From assembly GCA_029245865.1 (NCBI GenBank), contig JAQWOM010000043.1, positions 140,846 through 204,845 on the forward strand: DNA of 64,000 bases. The letters are read 5' to 3'. This DNA comes from Planctomycetota bacterium (GTDB lineage: Bacteria > Planctomycetota > B15-G4). Positions 56,947 through 64,000 of this stretch are shown in pieces (the stretch's first letter is position 1; each line of letters opens with the position of its first letter). The position numbers and the translations under genes were made by a program. A model generated the notes under the pieces. That model saw only the letters and a program-made list of their open reading frames with translations. It searched no databases and was not told the origin of the DNA.

Positions 56947-57501
56947 ATGGCCCGCTGCTGCGTTCTGTTTGCTGACGGCTTCGAAGAAATCGAGGCAACA
57001 GTCGTCGTGGACATCTTGCGCCGCGCAAATATCGAGACCGTCATGCTGGGCGTCTCTTCACTTGAAGCCACGGGATCTCACGGCATCACACTGCGCATGG
57101 ACGGCCTGCTGGGCGAGGCCCTCGACTCGAACTGGGACATGGTCGTTCTACCAGGTGGTATGCCAGGCGCATCCACTCTGCGCGACGACCCCCGGGTTCA
57201 GCGCTTTGTGAAGTCGCACCATGCAGGCGGCAACAGGGTCGCTGCCATTTGCGCGGCTCCGATCGTTCTCGGCGCAGCAGGACTGCTCAGTGGTCGACGC
57301 GCCACCAGCTATCCCGGGTTCAGTGATCAACTCAGGGAGGCAACCATCTCCGAAGATCGCGTAGTGGTTGACGAACTCATCACAACCAGTCGCGGGCCGG
57401 GAACCGCCTTTGATTTCGCTCTGGAGTTGGTGCGCCAGCTCGTTGGAGATGAAGCGGCAGAGTCGCTTCGCACTGCAATGCTCGTCAGCGACGTACACTG
57501 A
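56947..57501 (+). CDS. DJ-1/PfpI family protein
   Basis: MARCCVLFADGFEEIEATVVVDILRRANIETVMLG...DMVVLPGGMPGASTLRDDPRVQRFVKSHHAGGNRVAAICAAPIVLGAAGLLSGRRATSYPGF. Confidence 0.92.
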   Translation: MARCCVLFADGFEEIEATVVVDILRRANIETVMLGVSSLEATGSHGITLRMDGLLGEALDSNWDMVVLPGGMPGASTLRDDPRVQRFVKSHHAGGNRVAAICAAPIVLGAAGLLSGRRATSYPGFSDQLREATISEDRVVVDELITTSRGPGTAFDFALELVRQLVGDEAAESLRTAMLVSDVH

Positions 57502-57555
57502 CCGCGACGCGCACAGTTCACGAGAGGCAATCAGCCCCGCACACTCGAAAGCTCT

Positions 57556-58608
57556 ATGGTTTTTCACATCAACAAACTCGTGATGTTCCTCAGCATGACG
57601 CTCGCGCTGGCCTTCACCGCCATCGCACAAGACCCTCAAAGCGAGCCCGCCTCAGAGATCGCGCCACCTCTCTCGCCGGGAACCGTCGCCCGCGTCGGTG
57701 ACATCCCTATCAGCGAGGCGGAATACTTTCGATACCTGGGTACGGTCTATGCCCGTGAACCGGAAGGTAAAATCGCAACGACCCAGGAACTCACCGAACG
57801 AGTTTTGATGGCGGCTGCAGCCGCAACTCAGGTCGAGGTCGATGAATCGGATGTCCAAGACCTCGCCGAACGCCTTGATGCTCGCGCGCGAACCGAATCC
57901 GGCGGTTCGATCGGACTGGTTGAAAGCCTTGGTGCTGAAGAGAGCGAACTCCGCCACTCCCTCGGGTTGCTCGCACTCCAAGAGAAGATCATTGCTGTAG
58001 AAACAGGTGTCAGCCACCCGTCAGACCAGCAGTTGCGCGCATGGATGGAGAACGCCCTCTCGGGTTTTGAATTGCAGCCAGCCCCTCTCCACGATGCCGT
58101 TGCCACCCGCTGGCATGACGGCGAGATCACCAGAATTCAATTGGGCCGACGTCTGTATGCACTGCTGACGCCCGAGGACCGAGCTGGAGTACTCACCGAA
58201 CTCATCGGCATACTCCTCATTCGCGCTGCAACTGAGCGAGCGGGGCTTGAGTTAACAGCAGAGGCTCTTGCCGAAGAGATTGCTCGGAGAGACGCGCTCG
58301 TGCGCAACCGAGATGAGACGTCGGGCATCTCCTATGCGGACATGGTAAAGCAAATGCAAAACCTCACGGTCGAAGAGCTCATCTCAACGCCAAGCTTTGG
58401 AGCCCAGGTACGTTTACGGCTCCTCGTCGAACAGCGCTGGGACGAGACTCGGCTACGCAGTTACTTCGAGGACGAGCGCGCCAGCTTCGAGCAAAGGTTC
58501 GGCCCGGACATCACCTTCGAAGCAGCTCAGTCTGCGCTGTGGCGGGAAGTCCGACAACTCAGCTATCGACAACTGTTCTCGGAATGTAGAATCGTCCGCA
58601 GCTTTTGA
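57556..58608 (+). CDS. Secreted SurA/peptidyl-prolyl isomerase-like protein
   Basis: Signal-peptide-like start; ...PGTVARVGDIPISEAEYFRYLGTV... resembles the N-terminal strand/helix of SurA/PpiC chaperones; no clear parvulin active-site motif. Confidence 0.5.
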   Translation: MVFHINKLVMFLSMTLALAFTAIAQDPQSEPASEIAPPLSPGTVARVGDIPISEAEYFRYLGTVYAREPEGKIATTQELTERVLMAAAAATQVEVDESDVQDLAERLDARARTESGGSIGLVESLGAEESELRHSLGLLALQEKIIAVETGVSHPSDQQLRAWMENALSGFELQPAPLHDAVATRWHDGEITRIQLGRRLYALLTPEDRAGVLTELIGILLIRAATERAGLELTAEALAEEIARRDALVRNRDETSGISYADMVKQMQNLTVEELISTPSFGAQVRLRLLVEQRWDETRLRSYFEDERASFEQRFGPDITFEAAQSALWREVRQLSYRQLFSECRIVRSF

Positions 58609-58658
58609 GGCGATCTCTCTTACGCCCACCTTCCTGCGAAACCGGACGCCCTCCTGAC

Positions 58659-58985
58659 ATGTTTATTGGAAAAGTCGTCGGCACCGTGGTCTCGACCATC
58701 AAGGACGAAAAGGTCGCGAATCTCAAGCTCCAGATCGTCCAAGAACTCGACGAAAATGCAGCGCCACGAGACAAGTACGTGGTGGCCGCTGACACCATTG
58801 GCGCAGGTCAAGGCGATCTGGTTTTGTTCAGCCAGGGCAGTTCGGCTCGTCAGACCACATTGACTGATGGACGGCCCATTGACGCGGCCATCTTTGCAGT
58901 TATTGACAGCTGGGACGTGCATGGCGACCTCGTGTATCAGAAGGAAGGCCTCGAAACGACGTCCTACGACCCGGCCGAGAGCTAG
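58659..58985 (+). CDS. EutN/CcmL family bacterial microcompartment vertex protein (BMC-P), copy 1
   Basis: MFIGKVVGTVVSTIKDEKVANLKLQIVQELDENAAPRDKYVVAADTIGAGQGDLVLFSQGSSARQTTLTDGRPIDAAIFAVIDSW. Confidence 0.92.
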   Translation: MFIGKVVGTVVSTIKDEKVANLKLQIVQELDENAAPRDKYVVAADTIGAGQGDLVLFSQGSSARQTTLTDGRPIDAAIFAVIDSWDVHGDLVYQKEGLETTSYDPAES

Positions 58986-58990
58986 CCAAA

Positions 58991-59281
58991 GTGCACCTTG
59001 CTCGCGTCATTGGCCGCGTCGTCGCAACTCGCCGAATCACCGGGCTCGCGACTGAGAAGCTGCTGCTTGTTCGCCCTCTCGACGAACACGGCGAGTCCGC
59101 AGGGAATACGTTGGTCGCGTGCGACATCGCCAACTCCGGGCTGGGAGACCTGGTCCACATCTGCGATGGCCGCGAGTCCACATTAGCCCTTGCTGAAACC
59201 TACGTCCCCGTAGACGCAACCATTGTGGGACACGTAGAACAGTTTGAAGTCCAAGAAGACGTCGGCGGCAGCGCGCAATGA
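58991..59281 (+). CDS. EutN/CcmL family bacterial microcompartment vertex protein (BMC-P), copy 2
   Basis: GTG start; MHLARVIGRVVATRRITGLATEKLLLVRPLDEHGESAGNTLVACDIANSGLGDLVHICDGRESTLALAETYVPVDATIVGHVEQFE; 5 nt after copy 1. Confidence 0.9.
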   Translation: MHLARVIGRVVATRRITGLATEKLLLVRPLDEHGESAGNTLVACDIANSGLGDLVHICDGRESTLALAETYVPVDATIVGHVEQFEVQEDVGGSAQ

Positions 59282-60027
59282 CGGCACTCCTTCAAGTCGA
59301 TGGACTGACCTATCACTACGGAACCCGCGTCGCTGTGGACGGGGTTTCTTTCGAAGTGCAGAGCGGCGAGATTCTGGCTTTACTGGGACCCAACGGAGCC
59401 GGCAAGACCACCGCCATCAGTTGCCTGTGCGGGCTGCTGGCTCCTCGCGACGGCGTGATGACATTCGAAGGCGAGCGCTTCACCCCCCTCGAGACCCCTT
59501 CACAGCGAGGCCGACTCGGCGTGGTCCCGCAGGAGCTCGCGCTGTACGAAGCTCTGACAGCGGCCGAGAATCTACTCTTCTTTGCACAGCTTCACGGCGT
59601 CTCCGACCCCGAATCTGCTGTGGCTCGCGGCCTGAAACTGGCCGCCCTCGAAGGACGCGCAGGTGATCGGGTCAAGACATTTTCCGGCGGCATGAAGCGC
59701 CGCCTCAATCTGGCCGTCGGCACCTTGACCGAGCCCAGCCTCACCTTGCTCGACGAGCCCATGGTGGGAGTCGACCCACAGTCTCGGAATCACATCTTCG
59801 ACAGCATTGAGAATCTCCGCGATCAAGGCCGCGGCATTCTCTACACCTCGCATTCCATGGATGACGTAGAACGGCTCTGCGATCGCGTCGCCATCATGGA
59901 CCACGGCAAGTTGATGGCCATCGGGACTCCGGCGCAACTGGCAACCGAGGCCGGCATTCCGGAAGCCGACCTTGAACGGACCTTCCTCGAGTTAACCGGC
60001 CGTTCGCTACGAGACGAGAGCAGCTGA
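59278..60027 (+). CDS. ABC transporter ATP-binding protein (ABC-2 exporter type)
   Basis: Walker A GPNGAGKTT, signature-region FSGGMKRRLNLAVG, Walker B LTLLDEPMVGVDP, H-loop YTSHSMDDVERL; 4 nt overlap with BMC-P copy 2. Confidence 0.95.
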   Translation: MTALLQVDGLTYHYGTRVAVDGVSFEVQSGEILALLGPNGAGKTTAISCLCGLLAPRDGVMTFEGERFTPLETPSQRGRLGVVPQELALYEALTAAENLLFFAQLHGVSDPESAVARGLKLAALEGRAGDRVKTFSGGMKRRLNLAVGTLTEPSLTLLDEPMVGVDPQSRNHIFDSIENLRDQGRGILYTSHSMDDVERLCDRVAIMDHGKLMAIGTPAQLATEAGIPEADLERTFLELTGRSLRDESS

Positions 60028-60029
60028 CG

Positions 60030-61349
60030 ATGATCCGCAACACCATGATCATGGTCATCAAAGACTTGCGGCTATTCCTGCGCGATAAGGTCGCCTTGAT
60101 GCTGGCGGTCTTGCTGCCCATCGTTCTGGTCACCGTCTTCTGCTCGATCATGACAGGTATGGGCGGAGGCAACGGAGGCATGCCCTCGATTGAGGTCGCC
60201 CTGCTCGACCAGGATCAGTCGCCTGCCTCGAATGCTTTCGTAGCGGCCTTCGGTGACATGCAGGGCATTTCTCTCGTGCTTGCCGAGCCTGCATCCACTC
60301 GCGACGACCTTGTGCGGCTCGTGCACGATGGGCAACGGCCCTTCGCCGTCCTGCTACCCGAGGGGTTCGCGGCGGGAGCCGAGCTTGAGTTGATCCGCGA
60401 TCCGGGTCGATCGATGAGCCTGCAAATTCTCAGTATCGGACTCGTGCGCGCGCTCTTTGAAACCCGCGGTGAGGAACTTCTCTGGGAGATCCAGTCCCGC
60501 TCACTCGAAGCCGCAGGCATTCCCGCGGAATGGACCACTCGCATCGAGGCCTTCACCACACCCTTCCGCCAGGCCATGAAGAGCCTGTTTACAGACGCCG
60601 CAGAAGAAGGGCATGTCAGTCCGGACGCAGAAGCCGACGGTGAGGACTTTGACTTCCAGCAATTCGCGCTGCAGGTCCTGCCCATTCAGACGCAGGACGT
60701 CCTGCCCAGCGGCCGGCAGGAGCAGATCACCTACATGGTTTCCCACTCCGTCTCGGGCATGACGGTGATGATGATCATGTTCAGCTTGGTCGGCTTCGCT
60801 CGCACACTCCTCGAAGAGCGCAAAGATGGGACGATGCGGCGACTGCTCTGTGCACCAATCAACCCGTTGACGGTTCTGATGAGCAAATTCCTGGGCGCAT
60901 TCATGGTCGGAATGTGTCTTGTCTTCATTCTCTTCGCCTACGCGGCCCTCGTCTTTGACTTCAGCTTCCTGCCACACTGGGACACCGTGCTGGTCATCTC
61001 ACTGGCAACCGTGGCCAGTTCGACAGCTTTTGCACTGCTCATTGCTGTGGTGTCCACCTCTGACAAGCAAGCGGACGGGCTCTCAACCATCTTGATTCTG
61101 GTCATGTCGGCACTTGGCGGTGCGTGGATGCCGTTGATGTTCATGCCAGAGGCCGTGCGAACCGTTGGCCAGTTCACTCTGACTTACTGGTCCATCGAGG
61201 CCTATCAGAGCGTCTTCTGGAGCGGGCTCCACTGGACCAACCCGACCATCCTCAAGGACCTCGGTGTCTTACTCGGTCTCGCCCTCGTGCTCGTGTTTGT
61301 GGCCGCCCGTGTATTCCAACGCCGTCGCCTGAGTGGGTTCGCATCATGA
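60030..61349 (+). CDS. ABC-2 type transporter permease (YhgE/Pip- or NatB-like topology)
   Basis: N-terminal TM, large extracytoplasmic region, then C-terminal TM cluster (SGMTVMMIMFSLVGFARTLLEERKDGTMRRLLCAPINPLTVLMSKFLGAFMVGMCLVFILFAYAALVF). Confidence 0.9.
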   Translation: MIRNTMIMVIKDLRLFLRDKVALMLAVLLPIVLVTVFCSIMTGMGGGNGGMPSIEVALLDQDQSPASNAFVAAFGDMQGISLVLAEPASTRDDLVRLVHDGQRPFAVLLPEGFAAGAELELIRDPGRSMSLQILSIGLVRALFETRGEELLWEIQSRSLEAAGIPAEWTTRIEAFTTPFRQAMKSLFTDAAEEGHVSPDAEADGEDFDFQQFALQVLPIQTQDVLPSGRQEQITYMVSHSVSGMTVMMIMFSLVGFARTLLEERKDGTMRRLLCAPINPLTVLMSKFLGAFMVGMCLVFILFAYAALVFDFSFLPHWDTVLVISLATVASSTAFALLIAVVSTSDKQADGLSTILILVMSALGGAWMPLMFMPEAVRTVGQFTLTYWSIEAYQSVFWSGLHWTNPTILKDLGVLLGLALVLVFVAARVFQRRRLSGFAS

Positions 61350-61651
61350 AGATCGGCAAGGTCATTGGCACCGTGGTCACGCCCGTCCAGCACCCGTCCT
61401 ACGACGGACAACGCCTGCTTGCGGTGCGCCCGGTCGCACCGGACCTCAGCCCCACCCAGGACCGCATGTTCACAGCCGTCGATCGCTGCCAGGCCGGCGT
61501 CGGTGACATCGTGCTCCTGATGGCCGAAGGAAGCTCCGTGCGCGAGATCGTGGGCGACTCGGAAGCGCCCATAAGGACTGCTGTCGTGGGCGTCATTGAC
61601 GAGATCAGTCTTCATGGACAGATCGTCTACCCGGCGCTCAACGGCTTCTGA
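61346..61651 (+). CDS. EutN/CcmL family bacterial microcompartment vertex protein (BMC-P), copy 3
   Basis: MKIGKVIGTVVTPVQHPSYDGQRLLAVRPVAPDLSPTQDRMFTAVDRCQAGVGDIVLLMAEGSSVREIVGDSEAPIRTAVVGVIDEI; ATG overlaps the permease stop codon (ATGA). Confidence 0.93.
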   Translation: MKIGKVIGTVVTPVQHPSYDGQRLLAVRPVAPDLSPTQDRMFTAVDRCQAGVGDIVLLMAEGSSVREIVGDSEAPIRTAVVGVIDEISLHGQIVYPALNGF

Positions 61652-61707
61652 GGACCCAGGGGACTCGGTCCTTCCCCCTTCTGGCAACTGACCGCTACTA
61701 TGGCGGT

Positions 61708-62568
61708 ATGGACCAGCCTTCTCCCGGCATCGACGACCTTCAAGCCTGCTTCCCGCCTGCTGCGGTGGATCCCTCTCTGGAGGGCAAACCCATCGGCACG
61801 ACCCCCTGGGCAGCCCCGGAAGCGGGCCCCGTGCGGCACGACACTCTGGTGCAGGCAGCGCCGGACGACAAGGCGGCACTCGCGCAACAGATCTGCGACG
61901 TGATGCGGATGCTCTACAAGGCCGAGATGGTCGTCGCCAATGACGGCAATGTCAGTGCGCGGCTGCCCAACGGCAACATCATGATCACCGCATCTGGAGT
62001 CTTGAAGGGCTTCATGACACCGGATCAGGTCATCGAATGCGACTCGCAAGGCAACGCGCTTGACGGGCGCACTGTCACGACAGAGATCAAGATGCACGTT
62101 GCTGCCTACCAGGAGCGCCCCGACATACGCGCCGTGGTTCATGCGCACCCCATCTATGCCACGGCCTTTTCGCTGGCGGGCGTTTCTCTGGCCGAATGCA
62201 CCATCCCCGAGATCATCGTGACCATGGGATCTATTCCCACGGCTCCGTATGCGACCCCCTCCACATACGATCTGCCCGACGAACTCCGGCCGTTCCTTTC
62301 AAAAGGAGACGCCGTGATCATGGAGCGGCACGGCGTGGTGTGCATTGGCAGCGATTTGATCGACGCTTACAAGAAGATGGAAATGGTGGAGCACACCGCC
62401 AAGATCACGCACGTTGCACGAACTCTGGGCACCGTGAAGCCCATTGCTCCTCCGGGCGTGAAGGCCCTTCTCGAAACCCGCAAGTCGCTCGGCATTCAGA
62501 CGAAGAACAACCTCTGCCACGGCTGCGGCGCTCGCGAGGTCTGCGCGGCCCCGCTGTATCCCGAATGA
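61708..62568 (+). CDS. Class II aldolase/adducin family protein with N- and C-terminal extensions
   Basis: VVANDGNVSARLPNGNIMITASG...VVHAHPIYATAFS (HxH)...IMERHGVVCIG; ~60 aa N-terminal extension; C-terminal NNLCHGCGAREVCAAPLYPE. Confidence 0.92.
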   Translation: MDQPSPGIDDLQACFPPAAVDPSLEGKPIGTTPWAAPEAGPVRHDTLVQAAPDDKAALAQQICDVMRMLYKAEMVVANDGNVSARLPNGNIMITASGVLKGFMTPDQVIECDSQGNALDGRTVTTEIKMHVAAYQERPDIRAVVHAHPIYATAFSLAGVSLAECTIPEIIVTMGSIPTAPYATPSTYDLPDELRPFLSKGDAVIMERHGVVCIGSDLIDAYKKMEMVEHTAKITHVARTLGTVKPIAPPGVKALLETRKSLGIQTKNNLCHGCGAREVCAAPLYPE

Positions 62569-62605
62569 AGCCTGGGCCAACCCGTCCATACAACCTGGAC
62601 GGCCG

Positions 62606-63994
62606 TCAGATCACTCGATAGTTCGGGTCACTGATTTTTCGCCCCTCGACTCGAGAGCGCTCCTGCTCGAAGCCCGGCCGCCCCATCAGGCCGTAGGTCG
62701 CGACCTTCCCTGCCTCGACCCCCGGCTGATCAAAGGCATCGACCCCGTACAGTTCGCCGCCGTACGCCGTCGCCACCATGGACCACATCAAGAATTCGCC
62801 AACCGAGTGCGCATCCACCTCGGGAACCGAAATGAGTGCATTCGGACAACCTGCGTCCGTGAGCGCGAGTTGCGTGGCGCGGCACTCAGCGTCAAGCAGT
62901 TGCCCGAAGGTCTTGCCAGACAGATAGGCAAGCTCATCAAGCCCCTGAGGATGATCAGGAATCAGCAGGTCGTCTTTGTGATTCAGCACGCGCAGAAAAG
63001 TGAATGCCTTGTCGCGCGGGCCCTGAGCAAACAATTGCACCTGACTGTGCTGATCCGTGGCACCCACCGCACCGTGAGGAAACGGGCCAATCCTACGACC
63101 CTGTGCGTCGACCTTGCCCAGACTCTCTGCGACCAGTTGAACATTCCAGTCGACCATCAGCCTCAAGCGGTGGCTGTATGGGAAGAGCACCTGGGAATGA
63201 ACGCCGCAGCGCGTGTCGAGCAGGTGATGACACGCTGCCCAGACAGCAGCAGGGTTCTGCGCAAAGTCTCCGCTCAAACTCCGATTTCGTCCGTGAGCAG
63301 CGCCCTCGAGCAACTGAGGCAGGTTCCATCCCATGAGCGCGCCGGGTAACAAACCCACCGGCGACAGCACGCTAAACCGTCCACCCACGTTGTCGGGCAC
63401 GACGAAAGACTTCAACGCGTGCACATCGGCGAAAGGACGCAGAAAACCTTGCTGGGCGTCCGTGGTCACGACAATGTGGTCCCGCCAGGAATCTCCCACG
63501 GCAGCCTTCAAGGCTTCCAGGAAGAGAAGGAACTGGCTCATCGTCTCCGCCGTGGAGCCGGATTTGCTGATGACGTTGAAAAGGGTCGTTTCTGGATTGG
63601 CGACGCGCAGAACCCCACCCACCAGCGAAGGGTCCACGTTGTCGACGACAAACAGCCGCGGTCGATCATTCGGCAACCGACTGTCATGAAGCGGCCGAGA
63701 CAGGGCAGCGTGAAGTGCCTGGGTTCCGAGCGCCGACCCTCCGATTCCCATGACGACAATGTTCTCGAAGCGCCCCGACACCGACTCGGCGTATTCAAGG
63801 CATGCAGCCATGGTCGATCGATCGTCGGGCAAGTCGAAAAACCCGAGTTGACCCGAATCGCGCTTGCCCTTCAGCGAGGAGAGCTTCTCGGCGTGTTGAT
63901 CAGCAGCCTGCTCGAGATGTTCGGGATCGACGCCCACCTCACCCTGAGGGCCGCCGCGGACGAAACACGTGTAATCGAGTGTGAGGACCATCAC
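62606..63994 (-). CDS. pgi: Glucose-6-phosphate isomerase
   Basis: VVMGIGGSALGTQALHAALS...TLFNVISKSGSTAETMSQFLLF...GGRFSVLSPVGLLPGALMG; convergent with the aldolase. Confidence 0.93.
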   Translation of the reverse strand: MMVLTLDYTCFVRGGPQGEVGVDPEHLEQAADQHAEKLSSLKGKRDSGQLGFFDLPDDRSTMAACLEYAESVSGRFENIVVMGIGGSALGTQALHAALSRPLHDSRLPNDRPRLFVVDNVDPSLVGGVLRVANPETTLFNVISKSGSTAETMSQFLLFLEALKAAVGDSWRDHIVVTTDAQQGFLRPFADVHALKSFVVPDNVGGRFSVLSPVGLLPGALMGWNLPQLLEGAAHGRNRSLSGDFAQNPAAVWAACHHLLDTRCGVHSQVLFPYSHRLRLMVDWNVQLVAESLGKVDAQGRRIGPFPHGAVGATDQHSQVQLFAQGPRDKAFTFLRVLNHKDDLLIPDHPQGLDELAYLSGKTFGQLLDAECRATQLALTDAGCPNALISVPEVDAHSVGEFLMWSMVATAYGGELYGVDAFDQPGVEAGKVATYGLMGRPGFEQERSRVEGRKISDPNYRVI

Positions 63995-64000
63995 CGTTTT

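Noticed and set aside
1-64000. CRISPR arrays, transposons/IS, prophage genes, rRNA or tRNA genes
   Set aside because: None recognised by eye: no regularly spaced repeats, transposase/integrase translations or rRNA-like segments. tRNA absence was not verified computationally (tRNAscan-SE would settle it).

Overview
This 64 kb window looks like chromosomal DNA from a planctomycete-like (PVC superphylum) bacterium. The lineage call rests on a recognisable PVC 'small basic protein' (~48.6 kb) and EutN/CcmL microcompartment vertex genes of the kind found in planctomycete BMC loci. Genes from ~0.2 to ~52.8 kb are almost all on the minus strand (exception: 14844-16361). Genes from ~52.9 to 62.6 kb are on the plus strand, and a minus-strand glucose-6-phosphate isomerase closes the window. 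Main content: (i) a large surface-polysaccharide/glycoconjugate region (~1.6-42 kb) with 15 glycosyltransferase ORFs (9 GT2 and 7 GT4 domains, one ORF carrying both), a Wzm/Wzt-type ABC exporter, two PIG-L deacetylases, a tandem pair of GNAT-like proteins, sulfatase-like proteins, NhaA and interspersed housekeeping genes (M3 peptidase, ExoIII, HisRS, flavoprotein disulfide reductase); (ii) a housekeeping block (~44-52 kb: Der, QueE, aminotransferase, TPR/peptidase-MA-like protein, YkgJ-like protein, Ser/Thr kinase); (iii) a tightly packed plus-strand operon (58.6-62.6 kb) with three separate EutN/CcmL (BMC-P) genes, a two-gene ABC-2 exporter lying between the second and third, and a class II aldolase, with no BMC-H/BMC-T shell gene in the window. 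The best candidates for something unusual are the BMC-P/ABC/aldolase operon, a four-cysteine motif shared by all seven GT4 domains, a degenerate ProRS-like protein, a LysM-containing sulfatase-like protein, a sulfatase-like protein lacking its nucleophile, and a single-AAA+ ClpB-D2-like ATPase divergent from a kinase. All calls come from reading the translations; no database searches were run.
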